A DNA stretch of 64,000 nucleotides, taken from an uncultured Oscillibacter sp. GTDB taxonomy: Bacteria > Bacillota > Clostridia > Oscillospirales > Oscillospiraceae. Positions 50,601 through 60,459 of this stretch are shown here, piece after piece. Position numbers and translations under genes: made by a program. The notes beneath the pieces were generated by a model. That model worked only from the letters and a program-made list of their open reading frames with translations, did not search any database and was not told the origin of the DNA. The stretch is taken from positions 62,001-126,000 of the forward strand of contig CAJKKQ010000006.1 of assembly GCA_905200545.1 (NCBI GenBank). The letters run 5' to 3'. Positions within the stretch are counted from its first letter, which is position 1, and every line of letters begins with the position of its first letter.

Positions 50601-52395
50601 CAACGGCAACACCATCACCGCTCAGGACTGCGCCGGTATCCAGATTGTGGATGATCTGGACAGCCTTACCGTGAAGGACCTGACCCTGGTGGGCCAGGTA
50701 GTCAGCAACAAATACAAAGTCGATGGTAAATATATTGCAACCGAGGCGATGGATGCGCCTTACATGGGCATTGGTACATACAATCAGCCTTACAGCGTTG
50801 GCGCATTGACGCTGACGGATGTAACGGTGCAGAATTTTGACTATGGCCTGTATTTCGGCGCGCAGGCGGAATCCCCCTCCGCGGTTTCTGTTGATGCTGA
50901 CAACCTGGTAATTCAGGATTGCTACATCAAGGGTGCGTATTTCGAAAACCTCACAGACTCTTCTTTCACCAGTTGCAAGATCCTCAACAATGGCGACGAT
51001 GATAGTGTCGTCAACGATGGCCAAAAGATTCCGGGCGGCGGCGACTTTGTTACCTGGATGTGCGGCGTGGACATCAACCTGAAGTACGGTGACTACAAGG
51101 ATATCGAGTTCGTCGACTGCACCTTCACCGGCAACGGCGACAACAGCGGCACCGCCCTCCACATCAAGGCCCGCGATGACGGTGATAACTACGGTAAGAA
51201 ACCTGCCACGCTGGGCGGCGTCACCGTCACCGGCTGCACCTTCCAGAACAACAACGCTGCGGTGGAAGCCCCCATTGTCCTGGGTGAGCCGGGCAAGAAC
51301 AACAAGACCCCTGTCAACGTCTATATCCAGCCGGATGTGGACTATGTCGACAACCTGGATCAGGGTTCCGTGGTGACCGTCACCTTCAACAGCAACGGCG
51401 GCGATCCCGTGAATGATGAGATCGTGGAGAAGGGCACAGAGATCACTCTGCCCGGCTGCACCCACAGCAGCTATCACTACAAGTTCGACGGCTGGAAGTG
51501 CGGCAATGCCACCTACTATGCCGGTGATGAGGTGGAGGTCAACTCCGACATGACCTTTACCGCTCAGTGGAAGGAGCGCTTCCAGTCCTCCAACAGCGGT
51601 TCCAGCTCTGTTTCCGATAATGAGTATGCTGTGACGGTGGATGCCGGCAAGCACGGCGACGTCTCCGTCTCCCCCAAGTGGGCGGAAGAGGGTGACACCG
51701 TCACCATCACCGCGGATCCCGATAACGGCTATGTGGTGGACGAGGTCATCGTCACCGACAAGAACGGCGACGACATCCGCGTCCGCGACCGCGGCGACGG
51801 CGAGTACACCTTCACCATGCCCGACAGCAAGGTCACCGTGGAAGTCACCTTCGTGGAGGAAGGCGATGAGCTGTCCTTCGTGGACGTGGCCAAGAGCGAT
51901 TACTACTATGACGCAGTGAAGTGGGCTGTGGAGAACGGCGTCACCACCGGCGTGACCGACACCATCTTCGCCCCCGGCAACCCCTGCACCCGTGCCCAGA
52001 CCGTCACCTTCCTGTGGCGTGCGGCCGGTATGCCTCAGGCTGCCAACCGGGTGAATCCCTTCACCGATGTCAGCGAGAGCGACTACTACTATGAGGCGGT
52101 TCTGTGGGCTGTGGAGAACGGCATCACCGGCGGTACTACCGCTACCACCTTCTCCCCCAATGCTACCTGCACCCGCGCTCAGGTTGTGACCTTCCTGTGG
52201 CGCTACAGCAAGGAGGATGCCTCCATCCTGCCCATGTTCACGGATGTGGCTGAGAGCGACTACTACTACGGTGCCGTGGCCTGGGCCGTGGAGAACGGCG
52301 TCACCACCGGTGTGACGGACACCGCCTTCGCTCCCGGCAACCCCTGCACCCGCGGTCAGATCGTGACCTTCCTGTACCGTTACATGGGTAAATAA
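47695..52395 (+). CDS. Giant surface protein: beta-helix repeats, InlB-like repeat and three SLH domains
   Basis: 1566-aa secreted protein. Signal peptide at 1-25 (ending ATALA). Residues ~30-1220 are repetitive Thr/Gly/Asn-rich beta-helix rungs (many ITGG, FTNN, ISGG turns) containing two AMIDGTxYxTLQxAVxAA modules at ~385 and ~637. An InlB B-like repeat (~1227-1292) and a second Gly/Val-rich bacterial repeat (~1310-1392) follow. Three SLH domains (~1395-1566) fix it to secondary cell-wall polymer. AAGGAGG lies 7 nt upstream. Likely an adhesin or polysaccharide-binding surface layer protein. The first third is clearly more AT-rich than the genome. Confidence 0.92.
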   Translation: MKRKLLAGFMAVCLILTLLPATALADDTYTEWTTEDNLPTSGTYRLETDVTLTKTITIGGWASSVPAEPARTLVLDLNGHTVTMDGGYLYVQTNGGLTIEDSVGTGKITNEGATGYGAQLVMVAGAFTMTGGTVENHRSNSNAVFLNGSAYGTLSGGTISNVASNGTALFVNSEADFTMEDGTISNSVDGGDCIYVNTDATFVMNDGLVEQKGCYGSDAAIYNNGKGAIEITGGAVTSDSMGVYAASAPVEVTGGTFETASYAFQTRYTTIDPDADGDVSVKSETGVFYSFQGSENAISGGQFDAPQLVKEYTTEDLSTLTITGGVFENLDDSASAPSNTKIVISSGKFTNQDGAPAESVKDYVSDGMAQDENGNIVVSDDAVAMIDGTPYLTLQDAVDAAVKSSGETTITLRKNASGDGVKVPSGSNIVFNLNTFTYDVSGQLVGSPNTETNGFQLLRDSTITFKNGTITSSKAKILIQNYSDLTLDHVKLDSTNPGATNYTLSNNFGDVKIADSTIIAPAGGYAFDVYYWPSNGYTEGVSVTVEGDSYIDGKIQYGGDKTATNVAEKAKLSITGGTFTNNDFDIGELGESPVAGIAISGGNFALPVDEAYIVPGMMRDENGDIVVNPNAPTKIAAMIDGTTYKTLQAAVEAAKNGDVVKVFPGNHNLSYGDDYSEHLLEIDQSITLMGVDYNGDPITDPTQTKANIYSTDYVANGSWPTQNLITVTADGVTIQGLTIMNKIVPNKSIEVVGSDALKTFTVQYCKFAPISEELLEDLDAEDLDKYPYEKYKEYGASLYFSEANKYPMTATVSDNWFYYSGITLGATTEGTYNITGNVFEGAKNWNKDPDYYYSTIGYQGKWLYPDPDCTTLGAAKVNISKNTFENAGSINFSQVTDLKSGMPVFSNNTGLDVESISGPVKVDNETLVDSQKALKVALENAKGGDTIVLADSFTITSAIEVDKNITIDGNGNTITAQDCAGIQIVDDLDSLTVKDLTLVGQVVSNKYKVDGKYIATEAMDAPYMGIGTYNQPYSVGALTLTDVTVQNFDYGLYFGAQAESPSAVSVDADNLVIQDCYIKGAYFENLTDSSFTSCKILNNGDDDSVVNDGQKIPGGGDFVTWMCGVDINLKYGDYKDIEFVDCTFTGNGDNSGTALHIKARDDGDNYGKKPATLGGVTVTGCTFQNNNAAVEAPIVLGEPGKNNKTPVNVYIQPDVDYVDNLDQGSVVTVTFNSNGGDPVNDEIVEKGTEITLPGCTHSSYHYKFDGWKCGNATYYAGDEVEVNSDMTFTAQWKERFQSSNSGSSSVSDNEYAVTVDAGKHGDVSVSPKWAEEGDTVTITADPDNGYVVDEVIVTDKNGDDIRVRDRGDGEYTFTMPDSKVTVEVTFVEEGDELSFVDVAKSDYYYDAVKWAVENGVTTGVTDTIFAPGNPCTRAQTVTFLWRAAGMPQAANRVNPFTDVSESDYYYEAVLWAVENGITGGTTATTFSPNATCTRAQVVTFLWRYSKEDASILPMFTDVAESDYYYGAVAWAVENGVTTGVTDTAFAPGNPCTRGQIVTFLYRYMGK

Positions 52396-52438
52396 GCGTC
52401 TCCTTTTCCGCTCCGGCACTGCCGGGACGGATGCCAGC

Positions 52439-52475
52439 GGAGCCCGGATCAGAATTCTGATCCGGGCTCCTTTTT
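52439..52475 (+). terminator. Terminator of the SLH surface-protein gene
   Basis: A 32-bp perfect palindrome (arms 52439-52454 and 52455-52470, beginning GGAGCCCGGATC), followed by T5. Confidence 0.93.
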
Positions 52476-52530
52476 ACAGCCACTCCGGAACAGGAAAACT
52501 GACCTTATTAAAAATAAGAAATGTGGATAT

Positions 52531-52558
52531 TTCAATAGGCCAGTAAGGTTGCTATAAT
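52531..52558 (+). promoter_or_regulatory. Promoter of the pyridoxamine kinase gene
   Basis: TTCAAT (52531-52536), 16 bp, perfect TATAAT (52553-52558), 35 bp before the ATG. Confidence 0.55.
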
Positions 52559-52592
52559 ACGGGCAACGACACAGAAAAGGAAGTGCGGCTTT

Positions 52593-53423
52593 ATGAAACG
52601 CATTGTCAGCATTCAGGATATCTCCTGTTTGGGTAAGTGCTCCCTGACGGTGGCTCTGCCCATTATTTCCGCCATGGGTGTGGAGTGCTCCATCGTCCCC
52701 ACGGCGGTGCTCTCCACCCACACTATGTTCCAGAATTTTACCTTCAAGGACCTGACGGATCAGATCGCCCCCATCGCCGCCCACTGGCGCAGCGAGGGCT
52801 TCGGCTTCGACGCCATCTACACCGGGTACCTTGCCTCCAAGGAGCAGATCGGCGACATCTGCGCCTTCTTCGACGCGTTCAAGACGCCGGACAACCTCAT
52901 CGTGGTGGATCCGGTGATGGCGGACAACGGCAAGCTCTATCCCGCCTTTGGGGAGGACTTCCCGGCGGAGATGGCCAAGGTCTGCGCCAAGGCGGATCTC
53001 ATCGTCCCCAACCTGACGGAGGCCAGCCTGCTGACGGGACTTCCCTACCGGACGGAGTACGACGAAGCCTATATTAAGGAGATGCTCCAGGCCCTTTCCA
53101 AGCTGGGTCCCCGGTACGTGGCCCTCACCGGTGTCAGCTTCCAGCCGGGCAAGCTGGGCGTCATGTACTATGACCAAAAGACGGACACCTACGGCAGCTA
53201 TTTCACCGAGCACCTGCCCGCCAGCTTCCACGGCACCGGAGACGTCTTCGCCTCCACCTGCGTGGGCGCCCTGATGCGGGGCAAGTCCGTGGGAGACGCC
53301 CTGGCCCTGGCGGCAGACTATACTGTCGAGAGCATCCGGGCCACCCTGGACGCCGGCAAGACCAACTGGTACGGCGTGGATTTCGAGACCGCCATCCCCT
53401 ATCTGGTGGACCGGCTGCGCTGA
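52593..53423 (+). CDS. pdxY: Pyridoxamine / pyridoxal kinase
   Basis: 276-aa ribokinase-fold enzyme that phosphorylates B6 vitamers for PLP salvage. Motifs: RIVSIQDISCLGKCSLTVALPIISAMGVE with the substrate-contacting region, TGYLASKEQI, VVDPVMADNGKLY, VPNLTEASLLTG, and FHGTGDVFASTCVGAL with the catalytic Asp. It is the Clostridia form usually called pyridoxamine kinase, and the pdxK/pdxY name is loosely used. It has its own promoter and appears monocistronic. Confidence 0.92.
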   Translation: MKRIVSIQDISCLGKCSLTVALPIISAMGVECSIVPTAVLSTHTMFQNFTFKDLTDQIAPIAAHWRSEGFGFDAIYTGYLASKEQIGDICAFFDAFKTPDNLIVVDPVMADNGKLYPAFGEDFPAEMAKVCAKADLIVPNLTEASLLTGLPYRTEYDEAYIKEMLQALSKLGPRYVALTGVSFQPGKLGVMYYDQKTDTYGSYFTEHLPASFHGTGDVFASTCVGALMRGKSVGDALALAADYTVESIRATLDAGKTNWYGVDFETAIPYLVDRLR

Positions 53424-53449
53424 GAACAAAAATGGCGTAACACAAGACC

Positions 53450-53478
53450 TTGCATTTTCTCCCGGAAAGATGTACAAT
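53450..53478 (+). promoter_or_regulatory. Promoter of the small 53.5-kb transcription unit
   Basis: TTGCAT (53450-53455), 17 bp, TACAAT (53473-53478). It is clearly placed after pdxY and before a short ORF and its own terminator. Confidence 0.65.
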
Positions 53479-53512
53479 ATCATGCAGTACGAAGAGGGAG
53501 TGTGCATGCGGA

Positions 53513-53656
53513 ATGGAGCTTCGGGAAGGAAAGAAGGACCTGTCAGCGGCCCGGGAAAAGCGGACGAGGGGTGTTGAAGCATCCAAGCTCCCGGAGCTGG
53601 ATCGGAAGCAGCGGACGGAGTATTGGGAGATGCTCTCGGAAATGCGTCTTCGCTGA
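53513..53656 (+). CDS. Tiny highly charged protein (47 aa) in its own transcription unit
   Basis: Reads MELREGKKDLSAAREKRTRGVEASKLPELDRKQRTEYWEMLSEMRLR: strongly charged, predicted helical, no hydrophobic segment. GAGGGAG lies 12 nt upstream, a long spacing. An alternative ATG at 53505 in another frame would give only 23 aa. A good promoter (53450) and strong terminator (53663) bracket it, so the transcript is real-looking, but it might be an sRNA instead. Function unknown. Confidence 0.45.
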   Translation: MELREGKKDLSAAREKRTRGVEASKLPELDRKQRTEYWEMLSEMRLR

Positions 53657-53662
53657 CGAATC

Positions 53663-53692
53663 AAAGCCCGCGGCAAAAGCCGCGGGCTTTTT
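53663..53692 (+). terminator. Terminator of the small transcription unit
   Basis: 11-bp stem AAAGCCCGCGG (53663-53673) / CCGCGGGCTTT (53680-53690), loop CAAAAG, then more T. Confidence 0.9.
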
Positions 53693-53748
53693 ATATGATT
53701 GAGCCACCGGAGAAAAAGGGGGACAGGCATCGCCTGTCCCCCTTTTGT

Positions 53749-54138
53749 TCATTCTCCCTGCTGCTCCAGCTCCGCCCGCCAGGCCGCCAGCTCCGCCGCG
53801 TCCCGGTCGTCCAGGGCGTGGAGCCCGCCCCGGCCCTCCATATGGTGGGTGAGCTCGTGGGAGAGGGTGGTATAGAGCTCGTCCTCCCAGGTCTCCCGGT
53901 CCCAGTCCTCCCGCTCCGCCAGGGCGGCAAAGGAGCCGTAGTAGAGATTGATATACCGGCCCAGGAGATCATCGCAGTACTCCCCCAGAATATACATCTC
54001 CCCCTCGGGAAATTCCGGGTCCGGCACCGCCTCCTCCAGCAGGTTTACCCCGCCGTTGAGCTCGTCGAAGAGGACGGCGGGAAATTCCTCCGCCATCTCA
54101 TCCAGGAGGTCGTTGACTTCATCGATGGTCAGGATCAT
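53749..54138 (-). CDS. Zincin-like metallopeptidase family protein
   Basis: 129-aa protein with the HExxH-type motif LSHELTHHMEGRGGLHALD near residue 93, plus a downstream acidic Glu/Asp region (DRDAAEL). It belongs to the small metallopeptidase family (DUF1025-like) whose activity is little known. AAAGGAG sits 5 nt before ATG. It follows tex by 27 nt, in the same operon. No signal peptide, so cytoplasmic. Confidence 0.85.
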   Translation of the reverse strand: MILTIDEVNDLLDEMAEEFPAVLFDELNGGVNLLEEAVPDPEFPEGEMYILGEYCDDLLGRYINLYYGSFAALAEREDWDRETWEDELYTTLSHELTHHMEGRGGLHALDDRDAAELAAWRAELEQQGE

Positions 54139-54165
54139 AAGGGCTCCTTTCCCGATTCCCGATGC

Positions 54166-56328
<2,163 letters not shown>

Positions 56329-56523
56329 CGTGTTCCTTTCCGGTGCGCGCATGGGCGCAGATCAATCATTGGGATTTGCAGATATGATACCATATTTTCC
56401 GCCGGCGGTAAATCCTGTGAAAACATCTCGCAAAAAGGACCGTCTTCCGGTATACTATCCTTTGTTGACCAGACGCGGGAATTTCGTTGTATATTTGAAA
56501 ATCCATCACAAGGAGGAAGCGGC

Positions 56524-57168
56524 ATGGAGCTACAGGAAAAGCGCCGGGAGGAGACGCCCAAAAAGAGAGGCTGGCTCACGGGGCTGCTGTACTGGCATCT
56601 TTTGCCCCGGGTCCTGGGGATCCTGGTGGTCATTCTGCTGGCGGCGGCGGTGGCCCTGGGGGCGAAAACCGTGCTCTCAGCCGACGGCAGAACTGCCAGG
56701 CTGGGATTTGAGGATATCGGGGAGCTGGCCACTCAATCCGCCTACTGCACGGAGGTGGAGGTGACGGAGGCCTCCCGGGAGCTGTTCGGCGTCACCATCC
56801 CCTTTACCCAGAGCAAGTACATCTACAGCTATGATGTGGTCATCAAGGCGGGGCTGGACTTCACCGACGTCAGCTGGAGCCAGCAGGACGGCACCATCCG
56901 TGTCACGCTGCCGGAGATCCGGGTGCTGAGCAATGAGATCGACCTGGACTCCCTGAAGGTGTACCACGAGGACGAGAGCCTCTTCCGGAACATCACCCTG
57001 GAGGAGAACAACGCGGCTCTGGCGGATCTGAAGGTCCGGGCGGAACAGGACGCCATCGGCAACGGCCTTCTGGAGGAGGCCCGGGACAACGCCCAACAGA
57101 TTTTAACCGCCTTTTTTGCCAATCAGTATGACCTGACGGAGTACCGGCTGGAATTCATCGGCGGATAA
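56524..57168 (+). CDS. DUF4230 membrane-anchored protein
   Basis: 214-aa protein: a cytoplasmic basic N-terminus, one transmembrane helix (~28-48, HLLPRVLGILVVILLAAAVALGA) and a ~165-residue extracellular domain of the DUF4230 type (ELATQSAYCTEVEVTEASRELFG...YSYDVVIKAGLDFTDV...VTLPEIRVLSNEIDLDSLKVYHEDESLF). Function unknown. AAGGAGG lies 7 nt before ATG. It is divergent from tex and has its own terminator. A long open frame upstream on this strand is antisense to tex and not part of the gene. Confidence 0.85.
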   Translation: MELQEKRREETPKKRGWLTGLLYWHLLPRVLGILVVILLAAAVALGAKTVLSADGRTARLGFEDIGELATQSAYCTEVEVTEASRELFGVTIPFTQSKYIYSYDVVIKAGLDFTDVSWSQQDGTIRVTLPEIRVLSNEIDLDSLKVYHEDESLFRNITLEENNAALADLKVRAEQDAIGNGLLEEARDNAQQILTAFFANQYDLTEYRLEFIGG

Positions 57169-57172
57169 GAGA

Positions 57173-57212
57173 ACACGCGCACAGGCAAGGTTCGCCTGTG
57201 CGCGTGTGTTTT
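57173..57212. terminator. Terminator between DUF4230 and DUF1846 genes
   Basis: 14-bp perfect stem ACACGCGCACAGGC / GCCTGTGCGCGTGT, loop AAGGTTC. A short T-run on the plus strand and a T-rich run on the minus strand. Confidence 0.8.
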
Positions 57213-57219
57213 GCGGCCG

Positions 57220-58704
57220 TTACTTGTGGTAGAGCTTCTTGGTTTCGTACCGGGCCTCGCAGCTGACGTTGATGCCCAGCCGCTTGAGGAGGCTCTCGTC
57301 CACCTCGCTGAGGATGACGGAGAAGTGGGCGTCGCAGCCCCGGAGCTTGGGCAGCTGCTGCTGGGCCAGCTCCGCCAGGGGGTTGGTGAGGGCGGAGATG
57401 GTGAGGGCCATGAGCACCTCGTCGGTGTGGAGCCGGGGGTTCTTGTGGCCCAGGTACTCCGTCTTCAAACGGCACACGGGCTCCAGAACCTGGGAGGAGA
57501 TGAGCTCAAAGTGGTCGTCGATGCCGCCCATGGCTTTCAGGGCGTTGAGCAGCAGGGCGGAGGCAGCCCCCAGGGTGTCGGAAGTGCGTCCCGTCACCAC
57601 CCGGCCGTCCGGCAGCACCATGGCGCCGGCGGGAGCGCCGGTGGCCTCCGCCTTCAGCAAAGAGGCGGACACTGCCGGGCAGATCTCCGGGGTTACGCCC
57701 GCCTGGTTCATCACCAGCTCCAGCTTGCGCACCGGCTCGTCCCCGGCCTTGCCCCGCTTGCGGTCCACGCAGGCGGTGTAGTACCGGCGCAGGATCTCCA
57801 TGCGGCTGGCCTCGCAGCACACAGCGTCGTCCACAATGCAGTTGCCCGCCATGTTGACGCCCATGTCCGTGGGGGACTGGTAGGGGGACTTGCCCAGGAT
57901 GCGCTCGAAAATGGCGCTGAGCACCGGGAAGATTTCCACGTCCCGGTTGTAGTTGACGGCGGTCTTGCCGTAGGCCTCCAGATGGAAGGGGTCGATCATG
58001 TTCACATCGTTGAGGTCTGCCGTGGCCGCCTCATAGGCCAGGTTCACCGGGTGCTTGAGGGGCAGGTTCCAGATGGGGAACGTCTCGAACTTGGCATAGC
58101 CGGAGGCGATGCCACGCTTGAAATCGTGGTAGAGCTGAGAGAGGCAGGTGGCCATCTTGCCGCTGCCGGGGCCGGGGGCCGTCACCACCACCAGGGAGTG
58201 GGTGGTCTCGATGTAGTCGTTTTTGCCCAGGCCCTCGTCACTGACGATGTGGGCCACGTCGGAGGGGTACCCGGCAATGGGATAGTGGCGGTAGCAGCGG
58301 ATCCCCAGGGCGGTGAGCCGCTTCAAGAAGGCGTCCGCCGCCGCCTGGCCGGAGTACCGGGTCAGCACCACGCTGCCCACGTAGAGGCCCATGCCCCGGA
58401 AGATGTCGATGAGGCGCAGCACGTCGTCATCGTAGGTGATACCCAGGTCGCCCCGGATCTTGCTCTTTTCGATGTCGGCGGCATTGATGGCAATGACGAT
58501 CTCCACATCGTCCTGAAGCTGCTGGAGCATGCGGATTTTGCTGTCCGGCTCAAAGCCCGGCAGCACCCGGGAGGCGTGATAGTCGTCGAAGAGCTTGCCG
58601 CCGAACTCCAGATACAGCTTGCCGCCGAACTGGGCAATGCGCTCCCGGATATGGGCGGACTGCATCTCCAGATATTTTTGATTGTCAAACCCGATGCCTG
58701 TCAT
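57220..58704 (-). CDS. DUF1846 protein
   Basis: 494-aa cytoplasmic protein matching DUF1846, a family common in Clostridia and Streptococcus whose fold suggests a nucleotide- or metal-dependent enzyme but whose activity is unknown. FDNQKYLEMQSAHIRERIAQFGGKLYLEFGGKLFDDYHASRVLPGFEPDSK at the N-terminus and VVTAPGPGSGKMATCLSQLYHD (P-loop-like) are typical. GAGGGG lies 9 nt upstream of ATG. It is divergent from purA with a separate promoter. Confidence 0.92.
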   Translation of the reverse strand: MTGIGFDNQKYLEMQSAHIRERIAQFGGKLYLEFGGKLFDDYHASRVLPGFEPDSKIRMLQQLQDDVEIVIAINAADIEKSKIRGDLGITYDDDVLRLIDIFRGMGLYVGSVVLTRYSGQAAADAFLKRLTALGIRCYRHYPIAGYPSDVAHIVSDEGLGKNDYIETTHSLVVVTAPGPGSGKMATCLSQLYHDFKRGIASGYAKFETFPIWNLPLKHPVNLAYEAATADLNDVNMIDPFHLEAYGKTAVNYNRDVEIFPVLSAIFERILGKSPYQSPTDMGVNMAGNCIVDDAVCCEASRMEILRRYYTACVDRKRGKAGDEPVRKLELVMNQAGVTPEICPAVSASLLKAEATGAPAGAMVLPDGRVVTGRTSDTLGAASALLLNALKAMGGIDDHFELISSQVLEPVCRLKTEYLGHKNPRLHTDEVLMALTISALTNPLAELAQQQLPKLRGCDAHFSVILSEVDESLLKRLGINVSCEARYETKKLYHK

Positions 58705-58745
58705 GGTTGTTGACCCCTCTCATTTGTATTCAAAAATCATGTTCC

Positions 58746-58774
58746 AGTATATCACAGCCCGGTGGAGTTGAAAA
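58746..58774 (-). promoter_or_regulatory. Promoter of the DUF1846 gene
   Basis: Minus-strand TTTTCA (58769-58774), 17 bp, TATACT (58746-58751), about 40 bp before the ATG. Confidence 0.55.
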
Positions 58775-58837
58775 GAAAAAACCGCAAAGGTCGACCTTTT
58801 ATTAAGGGAATTTATATCGAATATTACGACTTTGTTC

Positions 58838-58866
58838 TTTACTTATGGGAAAACCGCCGATATAAT
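58838..58866 (+). promoter_or_regulatory. Promoter of purA
   Basis: TTTACT (58838-58843), 17 bp, perfect TATAAT (58861-58866), 78 bp before the ATG. Confidence 0.6.
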
Positions 58867-58944
58867 AATTAAGGTTGGGCTATGTGCCGGAAAAAGGCGG
58901 CCCAGCGTGCGTTTTGAGAAAAACAAACCGGGAGGTTTTCAAGT

Positions 58945-60219
58945 ATGTCTAATTGCGCCATTGTAGGCATCAACTGGGGTGACGAGGGCAAGGGCCGTAT
59001 GGTGGACCTCATCACCCAGGACTATGACGTGGTAGTCCGTTATCAGGGCGGCGGCAACGCCGGCCACACCGTGGTCAACGAGTTCGGCAAGTTCGCCCTG
59101 CACCTGCTGCCCTCCGGCATTTTCCGCAAGGGCGTGGTGAATATCCTGGGCAACGGCGTGGCTCTGGACTGCGAGAGCCTGTGGACGGAGATGACCGACG
59201 TGATGGGCAAGGGCGTGGCCATCACCCCCGAGAATCTCAAGATCAGCGACCGGGCTTCTCTCCTGCTGCCCTGGCACCGGGATCTGGATGCCCTGGAGGA
59301 GGCCCGTCTCAAGGACAAGAAGTACGGCTCCACCAAGCAGGGCATCGCTCCTTTCTACTCTGACAAGTACCAGAAGAAGACCGTCATGGCCGGCGAGCTC
59401 CTCTATCCCGAGCATCTCAAGGCCCACCTCCAGGACATTCTGGAGTGGAAGAACCTGATCCTCACCAAGGTCTACGGGGCCGAGCCCTACACCATGGACC
59501 AGATGATGGCCTGGGTGGCGGACTTCGGCGAGAAGATACGCCCCTTTATCTGCGATACCGGCGCATTCCTGCGCAAGGCCCAGGCCGAGGGGAAGAACAT
59601 CCTCTTTGAGGCCCAGCTGGGCGCCCTGCGGGATCTGGACTACGGCATCTATCCCTACACCACCTCCTCCAACGCTGTGGCGGCCTACGCCCCTGTGGGC
59701 TCCGGCCTGCCCTCCGCCAAGGTGGACGAGGTCATCGGTGTGGTGAAGGCCTACTCCTCCTGCGTGGGCGAGGGCCCCTTCACCTGCGAGTGGTTTGGCG
59801 AGGAGGCCGAGCAGCTGCGGGAGGCCGGCGGCGAATACGGCGCCAAGACGGGCCGTCCCCGCCGGGTGGGCCCCATCGACATCGTGGCCACCCGCTACGG
59901 TGTCCAGTGCCAGGCGGCTACCAACATCGCCCTGACCAAGCTGGATGTCCTCAGCTATATGGACAAGATCCCTGTCTGCGCCCACTATACCCTGGACGGC
60001 AAGCAGATCGACGAGTTCCCCTTCCCTGCCGTGCTGCCTGAGGCCAAGCCCGTGGTGGAGTACATGGACGGCTGGAAGTGCGACATCTCCGGCGTGCGCA
60101 AGTGGGAGGACCTGCCTGAGGCCGCCCGCAAGTATGTGGAATATGTGGAGCGCCAGATCGGCTGCCACATCGGCTATGTGTCCGTGGGCCCCGAGCGGGA
60201 TTCCATCATCATCCGGTGA
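58945..60219 (+). CDS. purA: Adenylosuccinate synthetase (divergent clostridial form)
   Basis: 424-aa enzyme converting IMP and aspartate to adenylosuccinate with GTP. The phosphate loop GINWGDEGKGRMVD and the catalytic GNAGHTVV are intact. The segment FEAQLGALRDLDYGIYPYTTSSNAVAA stands where most PurA have [17 protein letters not shown], so several usual residues differ. RTGRPRRVGPIDIVATRYG covers the GTP/IMP contacts. GGGAGG is 9 nt upstream of ATG. Followed by purB, the next pathway step, after a structured gap. Confidence 0.93.
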   Translation: MSNCAIVGINWGDEGKGRMVDLITQDYDVVVRYQGGGNAGHTVVNEFGKFALHLLPSGIFRKGVVNILGNGVALDCESLWTEMTDVMGKGVAITPENLKISDRASLLLPWHRDLDALEEARLKDKKYGSTKQGIAPFYSDKYQKKTVMAGELLYPEHLKAHLQDILEWKNLILTKVYGAEPYTMDQMMAWVADFGEKIRPFICDTGAFLRKAQAEGKNILFEAQLGALRDLDYGIYPYTTSSNAVAAYAPVGSGLPSAKVDEVIGVVKAYSSCVGEGPFTCEWFGEEAEQLREAGGEYGAKTGRPRRVGPIDIVATRYGVQCQAATNIALTKLDVLSYMDKIPVCAHYTLDGKQIDEFPFPAVLPEAKPVVEYMDGWKCDISGVRKWEDLPEAARKYVEYVERQIGCHIGYVSVGPERDSIIIR

Positions 60220-60223
60220 TTAT

Positions 60224-60402
60224 TCGAGGGGGAGCAGGCTTACACCGTTGCGGCATTGCGATCCCCGTCCCCGTTGGGGCCGCCGATCGCGCCGCTGCCT
60301 CGAAAGCGGCTTGCTTCTCCCGCCACCGGCGGCGCATCGCCGCTTTCCCCTCGATCTCCCAATCAAATCGCTTCGCCTCCGGCGAAACAGACTGTACTCT
60401 CT
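60224..60402. other. GC-rich structured spacer between purA and purB, content unexplained
   Basis: About 180 bp of very GC-rich sequence with several hairpins: GCGATC/GATCGC enclosing CCCC/GGGG (around 60258-60290), GGCGGCG CAT CGCCGC (around 60330), TTCGCC TCC GGCGAA (around 60372). The ends carry inverted GAGGGG / CCCCTC words. A short frame runs through it, but codon use and lack of a ribosome site argue against a protein. It could be a repeat element or an RNA. Confidence 0.5.
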
Positions 60403-60432
60403 GGAGGCACCCTGACGGGTGCCTCCTAACTT
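60403..60432 (+). terminator. Terminator of purA
   Basis: 10-bp stem GGAGGCACCC (60403-60412) / GGGTGCCTCC (60417-60426), loop TGAC, followed by TAACTTTT. Only 28 bp remain before purB. Confidence 0.75.
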
Positions 60433-60459
60433 TTAAATGAAAGAAAGGTGGACCTCCTT

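Noticed and set aside
47764..52419. 1551-codon open frame on the minus strand, opposite the SLH surface-protein gene
   Set aside because: It mirrors the coding strand, lacks a ribosome site and shows low-complexity Gly/Val/His composition. The plus-strand gene has a signal peptide and SLH domains.
60216..60440. 74-codon ORF between purA and purB
   Set aside because: It overlaps the purA stop and terminator, lacks a ribosome site and runs through hairpins.
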